DNA of 64,000 bases from Streptomyces sp. CBMA152 (GTDB taxonomy: Bacteria > Actinomycetota > Actinomycetes > Streptomycetales > Streptomycetaceae), in contig NZ_MECJ01000024.1 in NCBI RefSeq assembly GCF_014596475.1, positions 124,001 to 188,000 of the forward strand. The letters are read 5' to 3'. The translations under genes were made by a program, and so were the position numbers. Of this stretch, positions 43,530-50,488 are shown piece by piece. The notes under the pieces are model-generated. The model searched no databases. It was not told where the DNA came from and was given only the letters and a program-made list of their open reading frames with translations. How positions within the stretch are numbered: position 1 is the stretch's first letter; each line of letters opens with the position of its first letter.

Positions 43530-43532
43530 CGC

Positions 43533-44348
43533 TCAGGTGGCGGGCGGGGCCGCGGAGGACCCGGGGTTCCCGGTCGCGCCCGTGCCGCCGGCGGCCGGGC
43601 CCGTGTCCGCGCTCGGGGACGGGGACGGCGGCGGGCTCGGGGTGCCGCCGGTCGTGCCCTGGCCGCCGGTGGTGGTGCCGGGCGAGGTGGACGGGGAGGG
43701 CGTCGGGCTCGTACCGGTCGAGCCGCCGGACGTGCCGCTCGTGCCGGACGTCGAACCGCCGCCCTGGCCCGGGTCCTTGGAGGGCGACTGCCCGCCGCCG
43801 GTGCCCGTGCCCGGGGTGTGGCGGTTGTCGCGATCGGTCTCCGGCTCCTTGTCGGACGACCTGGCGCCGCTGCCGCTGACGACCGAGCCGAAGGTGGTGC
43901 CGCCCTTGCCGCCGCTCAGCTTCGAGTCGGACGCCAGTTCGTACGTGGTGATGCCGGCCATCGCGATGACGAAGACGACCGCGGCGCCCAGCGCGGAGCG
44001 CTTCCAGCCCCGGACGCGGGTGCCGTGGACGGTGGCCGCGCCGAACTCGCCCTGGCGCGTCTCCTCATACGCGGGCAGCCCCGGCGTCTGACGGGCCTTC
44101 GGGATCGTCTGGACGGTGACGTCGCGCAACTGCTCGCCGGTCCGGCGGAACAGATGCTGGAAGACCGTGCCGCCACAGGTGGCGACGACGCTGACCACAC
44201 CGGCGCCGAGGATCGTCCCGTAGACGCCGAGCTTGGAGGCGAGCACGGCGGCCGCGATCGCCGCGAGCGCGCTGCCCGCGACCTGGGGAACGCTCAGGTC
44301 GAGGCGCTTTTCGTCCTGCTTCGTCCCGGTATCCGGCTTCTCACCCAT
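43533..44348 (-). CDS. Hypothetical membrane protein with Gly/Ser/Thr/Pro tail
   Basis: This 271-residue protein is unrecognised. The N-terminal half has two hydrophobic segments (VAGSALAAIAAAVLASKLGVYGTILGAGVVSVVATCGGTVF) and, after a basic loop (RVRGWKRS), a third (ALGAAVVFVIAMAGITTYELA). The last 110 residues are low-complexity (GGGSTSGTSGTSGGSTGTSPTPSPSTS) and probably lie outside the membrane, spanning or decorating the wall. The layout suggests a surface-anchored or stalk-like protein. It converges on the lactone oxidase gene with only 3 bases between stops. Confidence 0.75.
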   Translation of the reverse strand: MGEKPDTGTKQDEKRLDLSVPQVAGSALAAIAAAVLASKLGVYGTILGAGVVSVVATCGGTVFQHLFRRTGEQLRDVTVQTIPKARQTPGLPAYEETRQGEFGAATVHGTRVRGWKRSALGAAVVFVIAMAGITTYELASDSKLSGGKGGTTFGSVVSGSGARSSDKEPETDRDNRHTPGTGTGGGQSPSKDPGQGGGSTSGTSGTSGGSTGTSPTPSPSTSPGTTTGGQGTTGGTPSPPPSPSPSADTGPAAGGTGATGNPGSSAAPPAT

Positions 44349-44846
44349 CTACAGCCTCTGTTCGCCCTTCTCCGCCAGCTTGTACGTAGAGGGGACCTAT
44401 GGGCGAAGCGAATAGTTCCGTTTCTGGCGATTGTGTGAAGCACGACACGTACGAAGTACGTGTCGTCACGGCGCACGGCATCCAACTCCCGCCCCCCGGG
44501 AGAACTTCGGCGGCGCGGCGGTCCACCCAGGTGGCCCGAATGGAGTACTGTGGCGAGCCCTGGGCCTGGTCTCCCTCACGGGTTTCCGGGTCCTGCGGGA
44601 GGGGGCCGAAACCGGCACTCGAACCGGCGGAGCCGTGGCACCGCACGGGCGCCTGCTGGTGGAGCGACCACTTCGGTCACTCTGCGTTGCAAATAGGTAA
44701 CCGTGCCATAACGGCGTACCAGGGCACATGCCCGACACGCCGGGCAACTCGGCAATGTTGTGGCAGGCTGCACCCGGGCAGGCCACACTCGACTAGCGGA
44801 AGCAGCGACGCAGGTGACGTCGGCAGGCACCACCCGGGAGGTCCCC
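44349..44846. other. 498-base gene-free divergent region upstream of sepH
   Basis: No supported open frame lies here, although several frames are open by chance. It holds the perfect inverted repeat at 44442-44466, a CTCCC/GGGAG hairpin near 44485-44505 and a low-GC box (TTGCAAATAGG, 44687-44697) that may belong to the sepH promoter. Its length is unusual for this window and allows a regulatory RNA, but I cannot identify one. Confidence 0.5.
44442..44466. promoter_or_regulatory. Perfect 11+3+11 inverted repeat, candidate operator
   Basis: The arms read ACGACACGTAC and GTACGTGTCGT around a GAA spacer. It lies between divergent genes, so it is not placed as a terminator for either. Its size and symmetry fit the operator of a TetR-type or other dimeric regulator. 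Confidence 0.5.
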
Positions 44847-45893
44847 ATGCCCGAACTGCGTGTCGTGGCCGTCTCCAACGACGGCACACGACTGGTGCTC
44901 AAGGCTGCGGACAGCACGGAATACACGCTTCCGATCGATGAGCGGCTGCGCGCCGCCGTGCGCAACGACCGTGCTCGCCTGGGCCAGATCGAGATCGAGG
45001 TGGAGAGCCACCTCCGGCCCCGCGACATCCAGGCGCGTATACGGGCCGGTGCCTCGGCCGAAGAGGTCGCCCAGCTCGCCGGGATCCCCGTCGACCGGGT
45101 GCGCCGCTTCGAGGGCCCGGTGCTCGCGGAGCGCGCCTTCATGGCCGAGCGGGCCCGCAAGACCCCGGTCCGGCGTCCCGGCGAGAACACCGGACCCCAG
45201 CTCGGCGAGGCGGTCCAGGAGCGGCTGCTGCTGCGCGGCGCCGACAAGGACAGCGTCCAGTGGGACTCCTGGCGCCGCGACGACGGCACCTGGGAAGTCC
45301 TGCTCGTCTACCGCGTGGCCACCGAGCCGCACGCGGCGAGCTGGACGTACGACCCGCCGCGCCGTCTCGTCCAGGCCGTCGACGACGAGGCCCGCTCGCT
45401 GATCGGCGAGAGCGACGACACCCCCGAGCCGAGCTTCCCGTTCGTGCCCAGGATCGCCCGGCTGCCCCGGGACCGGCCGCTGGACCGCGCCCTGGACCGG
45501 CAGTTGGACCGGCCTCTGGAGCGTCCCACCGCTCCCGCACCCGAGCCCGCTGCGGACGAGAGCGACTCGCTCACCAGCCTCCTGGAGGCGGTGCCCAGCT
45601 TCCGGGGCGACATGGTGGTGCCCGAGCGGCCCACCGCCCCGCCCGAGCCCCCGGCGAGCGAGCCCGAGGCCGAGCCGGAGATCGAGGAGCCGCCGGCGCC
45701 CGCCGCCTCGGCGGGTGCGGGTGCCGCGTACGCGGACGTCCTGATGCCGCGCTCGGTGAGCGGTCACCGCGACCGGCTCACCGGGACGACCGACCGCCAG
45801 GCCGAGGCCGATGGCGTGCGGCCCGGCCGTCGCGCCGCCGTGCCGAGCTGGGACGAGATCGTCTTCGGCACGCGCCGCAAGAAACAGGAGTAG
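44847..45893 (+). CDS. sepH: Cell-division protein SepH
   Basis: This 348-residue actinobacterial protein promotes FtsZ assembly at division sites. The conserved N-terminal DUF3071 domain covers residues 1-170 (MPELRVVAVSNDGTRLVLKA ... LRPRDIQARIRAGASAEEVAQLAGIPVDRVRRFEGPVLAER), including the helix-turn-helix-like region needed for FtsZ interaction, and continues to SWTYDPPRRLVQAVDDEAR. The rest is acidic and Pro-rich, with a four-fold LDR-type micro-repeat near residue 210. It ends with a conserved WDEIVFGTRRKKQE motif. The ATG at 44847 follows GGGAGG. It is preceded by a long divergent gap and followed by a double hairpin. Confidence 0.93.
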   Translation: MPELRVVAVSNDGTRLVLKAADSTEYTLPIDERLRAAVRNDRARLGQIEIEVESHLRPRDIQARIRAGASAEEVAQLAGIPVDRVRRFEGPVLAERAFMAERARKTPVRRPGENTGPQLGEAVQERLLLRGADKDSVQWDSWRRDDGTWEVLLVYRVATEPHAASWTYDPPRRLVQAVDDEARSLIGESDDTPEPSFPFVPRIARLPRDRPLDRALDRQLDRPLERPTAPAPEPAADESDSLTSLLEAVPSFRGDMVVPERPTAPPEPPASEPEAEPEIEEPPAPAASAGAGAAYADVLMPRSVSGHRDRLTGTTDRQAEADGVRPGRRAAVPSWDEIVFGTRRKKQE

Positions 45894-45912
45894 CCGCTTC
45901 TCCGCGGCAACC

Positions 45913-45974
45913 GCTTCCCCGTAGGGGAAGCCCGTAACGACCCGAGGGGCCCGCGCCGCGCGCGGGCCCCTCGG
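45913..45974. terminator. Double-hairpin terminator between sepH and rhodanese genes
   Basis: An 8-base stem with a GTA loop (GCTTCCCC, 45913-45931) is followed by a 14-base perfect stem (left arm CCGAGGGGCCCGCG, 45942-45974). Both lie between convergent stop codons. Confidence 0.82.
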
Positions 45975-45985
45975 TGTGCGTCGCG

Positions 45986-46834
45986 CTACTGCGGGTCGGG
46001 GCCGGTGGCCACCGGGCGCGACTCGTCCGAGGACCAGTGCGACCAGGAGCCCGCGTACAGCGCGGCCGGGATGCCCGCGACCGCCAGGGCCAGCACCTCA
46101 TGGGCGCCGGAGACCCCGGAGCCGCAGTAGACGCCGACCTCGCTGCCGGAGGCGCCCAGCGCCTTGAAGCGGTCGGCGAGGACCTCGGCGGCCAGGAAGC
46201 GCCCGTCGGGGCCCACGTTCTCGGTGGTCGGCGCCGAGACCGCGCCCGGGATGTGGCCGCCGACCCGGTCGATCGGCTCGACCTCGCCCCGGTAGCGCTC
46301 CCCCGCACGCGCGTCCAGGAGCAGCCCCGATCGGGCGAGGGCGGCCGCCGCGTCCGCGTCGAGCAGCCCCAGCGCGCCGGGCGCCGGCTCGAAGTCGCCC
46401 TCGGCGGGCGCCGGAAGCTCGGTGGAGAGCGGGCCGCTCCAGGTGGCGAGGCCGCCGTCGAGGACCCGTACATCCTGGTGCCCCGTCCAGCGCAGCAGCC
46501 ACCACGCGCGCGCGGCCGCCCAGCCCTGGCCGCCGTCGTACACGACCACCGGCGTCCCGGCCGACACGCCCGCGCGGCGCATCACCGCGCCGAAGGCGGC
46601 CACATCGGGCAGCGGATGGCGCCCGTCCGGGCCGGGCGGGGCGGCCAGTTCCGCGTCGAGGTCGACGAAGACCGCGCCGGGGATGTGCCCGGCCGCGTAC
46701 TCGGCCCGGCCGTCGAAGGGGGCGGCGCCGGCCGCCTTGGCCAGGCTCAACTGCCAGCGGACGTCGAGCAGGACCGGCGGCCGCGCCCCGGCCAGCTCGC
46801 TCGCCAGTTCGGATGCGCTGATGATGGCGTTCAT
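45986..46834 (-). CDS. Sulfurtransferase (two-domain rhodanese)
   Basis: This 282-residue protein has two rhodanese domains. The N-terminal one (VLLDVRWQLS ... GHIPGAVFVDLDAEL ... VVVYDGGQGWAAARAWWLLRW) has Asp in place of the active cysteine, as is usual for the inactive half. The C-terminal one (GLLLDARAGERYRGEVEPIDRVGGHIPGAVSAP) carries the active-site loop VYCGSGVSGAHE with the catalytic cysteine. It should act as a thiosulfate or 3-mercaptopyruvate sulfurtransferase. The ATG is at 46834. It converges on sepH and diverges from the VOC gene. Confidence 0.88.
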   Translation of the reverse strand: MNAIISASELASELAGARPPVLLDVRWQLSLAKAAGAAPFDGRAEYAAGHIPGAVFVDLDAELAAPPGPDGRHPLPDVAAFGAVMRRAGVSAGTPVVVYDGGQGWAAARAWWLLRWTGHQDVRVLDGGLATWSGPLSTELPAPAEGDFEPAPGALGLLDADAAAALARSGLLLDARAGERYRGEVEPIDRVGGHIPGAVSAPTTENVGPDGRFLAAEVLADRFKALGASGSEVGVYCGSGVSGAHEVLALAVAGIPAALYAGSWSHWSSDESRPVATGPDPQ

Positions 46835-47059
46835 GGGGCCATCCTCGCGCAGTGCCCGCCGCAACGTAACGGGCGCGAAACGGATGAGAAATGCCAAAGT
46901 GGGCATCCCTCCTGCGGGAACACGCCAAAAGCGGCGCGGCCGGGGCGCGCATCGCCTCCGGTGGTGCAAGCATCTGCGAGGGGGTGGGCGCGCGGCGCGG
47001 CCGGCCGCCCACTTCTTTAGGGCGCGGTGTCACAGCGATGGTCCGAGGAGAGAGTCACG

Positions 47060-47833
47060 ATGTCCCAGGCAGAGACCCGGCACACACCCGGAACACCCTG
47101 CTGGGTGAGCCTCATGGTGCACGGCCTGGCGCCTACACAGGAGTTCTACGCGGCGCTGTTCGGCTGGGAGTTCCGGCCCGGGCCCGCATCGCTCGGCCCG
47201 TACGTACGGGCCGTGCTCGACGGCGCCGAGGTCGCGGGCATCGGGCAGCTGCCGCCAGACCGCCATCTGCCGATCGCCTGGACCACCTATCTGGCCACCG
47301 ACGACGCGGACGCGACGGCCGAGGCGATCCGGCACTGCGGCGGCACGGTCGGGGTGGGTCCGCTGGACGCGGGCGACGCGGGCCGGCTGGTGATCGCCTC
47401 GGACCCGGAGGGCGCGGTCTTCGGCGCCTGGCAGGCCGAGGCGCACGTCGGCAACACGGTGGCGGGCGCGCCGGGCACGCCCGTGTGGAACGAGCTGGTG
47501 ACCCGGGAGACCTCGGCGGTCGCCAAGTTCTACGAGTCGGTGTTCGGCTACGAGGAGGAGGCGGTGGTCTCGGCCGACTTCGACTATGTGACGCTCCACC
47601 TCGACGGCCGCCCGGTCGCCTCCCTGCACGGCGTCGGCCACGCGCTGCCGCGCGACAAGGGCGCGCACTGGATGACGTACTTCGAGGTCACGGACGCCGA
47701 CGCGGCGGCCCGCCGGGTCACCGAGCTGGGCGGCCACGTGATCAAGCCCCCACGCGACGGTTCGAGCGGCCGCGTGACGACGGTGGCGGACCCGGAGGGC
47801 GCGGTCTTCACACTGGTGCGGTCGCACGAATGA
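47060..47833 (+). CDS. VOC-family protein, second copy
   Basis: This 257-residue protein with two glyoxalase-like domains begins HTPGTPCWVSLMVHGLAPTQEFYAALFGWEF. The second domain starts near GTPVWNELVTRETSAVAKFYESVFGY. It is a clear paralogue of the protein at 5382-6176, sharing length, domain order and the GTPCW entry, with the PEGAVFGAWQA motif closing domain one. Metal-ligand residues cannot be assigned with certainty. The ATG at 47060 follows GAGGAGAG. A copy of the dispersed repeat lies just after the gene. Confidence 0.85.
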   Translation: MSQAETRHTPGTPCWVSLMVHGLAPTQEFYAALFGWEFRPGPASLGPYVRAVLDGAEVAGIGQLPPDRHLPIAWTTYLATDDADATAEAIRHCGGTVGVGPLDAGDAGRLVIASDPEGAVFGAWQAEAHVGNTVAGAPGTPVWNELVTRETSAVAKFYESVFGYEEEAVVSADFDYVTLHLDGRPVASLHGVGHALPRDKGAHWMTYFEVTDADAAARRVTELGGHVIKPPRDGSSGRVTTVADPEGAVFTLVRSHE

Positions 47834-47862
47834 CCCGAGCGAACGCATCGCCCTGCACCTAC

Positions 47863-47929
47863 AGGGGCGCGGGGCTGTGACATTTTGCGGCTCCGCCGCG
47901 TGGGCGCGACCAGCCACGCACGGTCCGCA
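47863..47929 (-). repeat. Dispersed intergenic repeat, copy D (long form, inverted)
   Basis: On the minus strand it reads TGCGGACCGTGCGT, then GGCTGGTCGCGC, an insert with a GCGGC-GGA-GCCGC hairpin, then ACAGCCCCGCGCCCCT. It is a longer version of copies A-C and lies between the convergent VOC and thymidine kinase genes. Confidence 0.8.
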
Positions 47930-47956
47930 GCCGAATAACCCGCCCCCGCGGAGCGA

Positions 47957-48604
47957 CTACGCGTCGACGGGGAGCACGTCCGGCGACAGCGCAGCCGCAC
48001 GCGCGGCCGCGGCCGTCATCCGGCGGCGGTGGTGGCGTCGGCACAGCACCTCGTAACCGATCTCGTCCTCGGACTGGTTGACGTCGCCGACGACCACCTG
48101 GGCGCCCTCGACGACCATCTCGCCGCCGACCGTACGGGCGTTGTGCGTGGCCCGTGCGCCGCACCAGCACAGCGCCTCGACCTGGAGCACCTCGACGCGG
48201 TCGGCGAGCTCAACGAGCCGCTGGGAGCCGGGGAAGAGCTTGGAGCGGAAGTCGGTGGTGATGCCGAAGGCGAAGACGTCCAGGTCGAGGTCGTCGACGA
48301 CCCGGGCGAGCTGGTCGATCTGCTCGGGCGCGAGGAACTGCGCCTCGTCCGCGATCACATAGTCGCAGCGGCCGCCCTTGGAGAGGTGGGCGACGAGGTA
48401 CGCGTAGAAGTCGAAGCCCTCGGCGGCCTCGACGGCGTCCGTCACCAGGCCGAGGCGGGAGGACAGCTTGCCCTCGCCCGCGCGGTCGTCACGCGTGAAG
48501 ATCATGCCCTGGAGTCCGCGCGCGGACCGGTTGTGCTCGATCTGAAGAGCGAGGGTGCTCTTTCCGCAGTCCATCGTTCCGGAGAAGAACACCAGCTCGG
48601 GCAT
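47957..48604 (-). CDS. tdk: Thymidine kinase
   Basis: This 215-residue type II thymidine kinase phosphorylates thymidine and deoxyuridine for salvage. Walker A is FFSGTMDCGKSTLAL, Walker B is CDYVIADEAQFL, and the lasso/thymidine region has DVFAFGITTDFRSKLFPGS. A zinc site is suggested by CWCGARATHNAR and the C-terminal CRRHH. The ATG at 48604 opens MPELVFFSG; an upstream frame extension lacks support. The next gene upstream, a phosphodiesterase-like gene, ends 67 bases away. Confidence 0.9.
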   Translation of the reverse strand: MPELVFFSGTMDCGKSTLALQIEHNRSARGLQGMIFTRDDRAGEGKLSSRLGLVTDAVEAAEGFDFYAYLVAHLSKGGRCDYVIADEAQFLAPEQIDQLARVVDDLDLDVFAFGITTDFRSKLFPGSQRLVELADRVEVLQVEALCWCGARATHNARTVGGEMVVEGAQVVVGDVNQSEDEIGYEVLCRRHHRRRMTAAAARAAALSPDVLPVDA

Positions 48605-48671
48605 GGGAGGGTGACGGCCTTTCGGGTCTGCGCGCACGCGCGCGTAGAGGACGGGAGAAGTACGGGAAGGG

Positions 48672-49865
48672 TTACGAGCGTACTTCTATGAGCGGCACCA
48701 GCTGCTCGACGGGGGTCATCGAGCCGTGCATGCCGACCATCGCGGACTCGTTCGGCTCGTTCTGCGAGGCGGTGATCACCACATCGGCGTGGGCCGCCGC
48801 GACGACGTCGCCGATCCGCCCGTACACCCGCTCGTCGCAGGCGCCCGGCTGCCCGAACCAGCCCGCGGCTATGGCCTCCTCGCGGCTGGCCACCCAGAAC
48901 TGCTCGCCGAGCACCTCGCGCCAGACGGCGAGGACGTCGGACTGGGCGCCCGGGACCGCGTACACATGGCGGGCCCGGCCCTCGCCGCCGAGCAGGGCGA
49001 CGCCCGCGCGCAGCTCCCAGTCCTCGTCGAAGTCGATACGGGACTCTTCGTCGAAGGGGATGTCGATCATGCCGTGGTCGGCGGTGACGTACAGCGCCGC
49101 GCGGGGCGGCAGCTGCTCGGCGAGGCGCTGGACGAGCCGGTCGACGTACATCAGCTGGCCGCGCCAGGCGTCGGAGTCGACACCGAAGCGGTGGCCCTTG
49201 CCGTCGACCTCGCTGTAGTACGTGTAGACCAACGAGCGGTCCCCGGCGGCCAGTTGCTCGGCCGCGAGGTCCATGCGCTCCTCGCCGGAGAGCCGCCCGT
49301 GAAACGTTCCGCCACTGAGCGCGACCTTGGTCAGCGGGGTGTGTTCGAACGTCGGCGACGACACCTGGGCGGTGTGCACCCCGGCCGCGTCGGCCAGTTG
49401 GAAGACCGTGGGGTACGGCTGCCACTCGTGCGGGTCGGTCCACGGCCGCCAGCGCAGCTGGTTCATCAGCTGGCCGGTCTCGGGGTTGCGCGCGGTGTAG
49501 CCGGGCAGGCCGTGCGCGGCGGGCGGCAGGCCCGTGCCGACGGAGGCGAGCGAGGTGGCGGTGGTCGCCGGGAAGCCCGCGGTGATCGGGCGGCCGGTGC
49601 CGCCGCGCGAGGTGCCGAGCAGCGAGTGCAGATACGGGGCCTCGTCCGGGTGCGCCTTGATCTGCTCCCAGCCGAGGCCGTCGATCAGGAAGACACAGTT
49701 CCGGTCGGCCGGGGTGAGCTCGGGGATCGCGGCGCTCACGCCGGGCACGCCCTGGCCCGCCACGAGCGTGGGCAGCAGATCGGCGAGCGAGCCGCTGCCG
49801 TACTCGGGCAGGGGGGCGGTGTCGAGGGCGAGGGGTTCCGGATCCTGCCAGTAGGGCTGGGCCAT
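48672..49865 (-). CDS. Alkaline phosphatase/nucleotide pyrophosphatase superfamily protein
   Basis: This 397-residue protein of the alkaline-phosphatase superfamily (type I phosphodiesterase/nucleotide pyrophosphatase branch) shows the metal-binding Asp in CVFLIDGLGWEQI, the nucleophile region GFPATTATSLASVGTG, YYSEVDGKGHRFG and the DH metal pair in VTADHGMIDIP. There is no signal peptide, so it is probably cytoplasmic. The substrate is unknown. Its start overlaps the DUF5998 stop by one base (TGATG), and the pair are co-transcribed. Confidence 0.87.
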   Translation of the reverse strand: MAQPYWQDPEPLALDTAPLPEYGSGSLADLLPTLVAGQGVPGVSAAIPELTPADRNCVFLIDGLGWEQIKAHPDEAPYLHSLLGTSRGGTGRPITAGFPATTATSLASVGTGLPPAAHGLPGYTARNPETGQLMNQLRWRPWTDPHEWQPYPTVFQLADAAGVHTAQVSSPTFEHTPLTKVALSGGTFHGRLSGEERMDLAAEQLAAGDRSLVYTYYSEVDGKGHRFGVDSDAWRGQLMYVDRLVQRLAEQLPPRAALYVTADHGMIDIPFDEESRIDFDEDWELRAGVALLGGEGRARHVYAVPGAQSDVLAVWREVLGEQFWVASREEAIAAGWFGQPGACDERVYGRIGDVVAAAHADVVITASQNEPNESAMVGMHGSMTPVEQLVPLIEVRS

Positions 49866-50452
49866 CAGCGGCCGGTCGCCGCGGTCGCCTCGGAGAGCGC
49901 CTGCGCGAAGGCGAGGGTCTGGCGCACGGTGTCCGGGCCGTCGCCGGCCTCGCTGACCCGCAGGCTCAGGTCGTCGGCCGTGGCGTTGCCGGTGTAGCCG
50001 TGGTCGGCGTCGCAGTTGGGGTCGCCGCAGGCGGCGGGCTCCAGGTCGATACGGGACACCGCGCCCCAGCCGATGGTGAGGACCACTTCGCGGGGCAGCA
50101 CGCCCGGCGTGTACGACTCGGGGTTGGCGACGACGCGGCTGACCACCACGGACGAGATCCGGCCGATCTTCACGGACTCCGTCGAGGTCGTCGCGTACGG
50201 CGTCGGGGAGCTGGTGTCGGCGTTCTGCTCGTCGGTGTGGCTCACGATGAAACGATTGTCCGTGAGGACGAGGACCGTGACGTGGCGACGCACCTCGTTG
50301 GCGTCGAAGGTGGTCTCCTGGTGCACCAGGTACGACGCGATCGGCTCACCACCGACGGCGGCCTCCACCGCCTCGGCCACAAGGGCCGGGTAGTAGCCGC
50401 TGCGCTCGATCGCCGCGCGCAGCCCCTGGGTCATCGTGCCGGTCTTCGCCAT
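49865..50452 (-). CDS. DUF5998 protein
   Basis: This 195-residue actinobacterial protein starts MAKTGTMTQGLRAAIERSGYYPALVAEAVEAAVGGEPIASYLVHQETTFD. A strand-rich middle (HVTVLVLTDNRFIVSHTDEQ, KIGRISSVVVSRVV) recalls PH-like or antisense-binding folds. It also has a CGDPNCDADHGYTG motif with two cysteines, which may bind metal. I believe this is DUF5998, of unknown function. I choose the ATG at 50452, which has GGAG 7 bases upstream, over one three codons earlier. Confidence 0.78.
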   Translation of the reverse strand: MAKTGTMTQGLRAAIERSGYYPALVAEAVEAAVGGEPIASYLVHQETTFDANEVRRHVTVLVLTDNRFIVSHTDEQNADTSSPTPYATTSTESVKIGRISSVVVSRVVANPESYTPGVLPREVVLTIGWGAVSRIDLEPAACGDPNCDADHGYTGNATADDLSLRVSEAGDGPDTVRQTLAFAQALSEATAATGR

Positions 50453-50488
50453 GGACTCCATCCTACGGGGCCTTGGGGCCCGATCGTT

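Noticed and set aside
44590-44680. tRNA-like T-arm (GGTTCGAGTGCC) on the minus strand
   Set aside because: The T stem does not pair correctly and no acceptor stem, D arm or anticodon arm can be folded around it.
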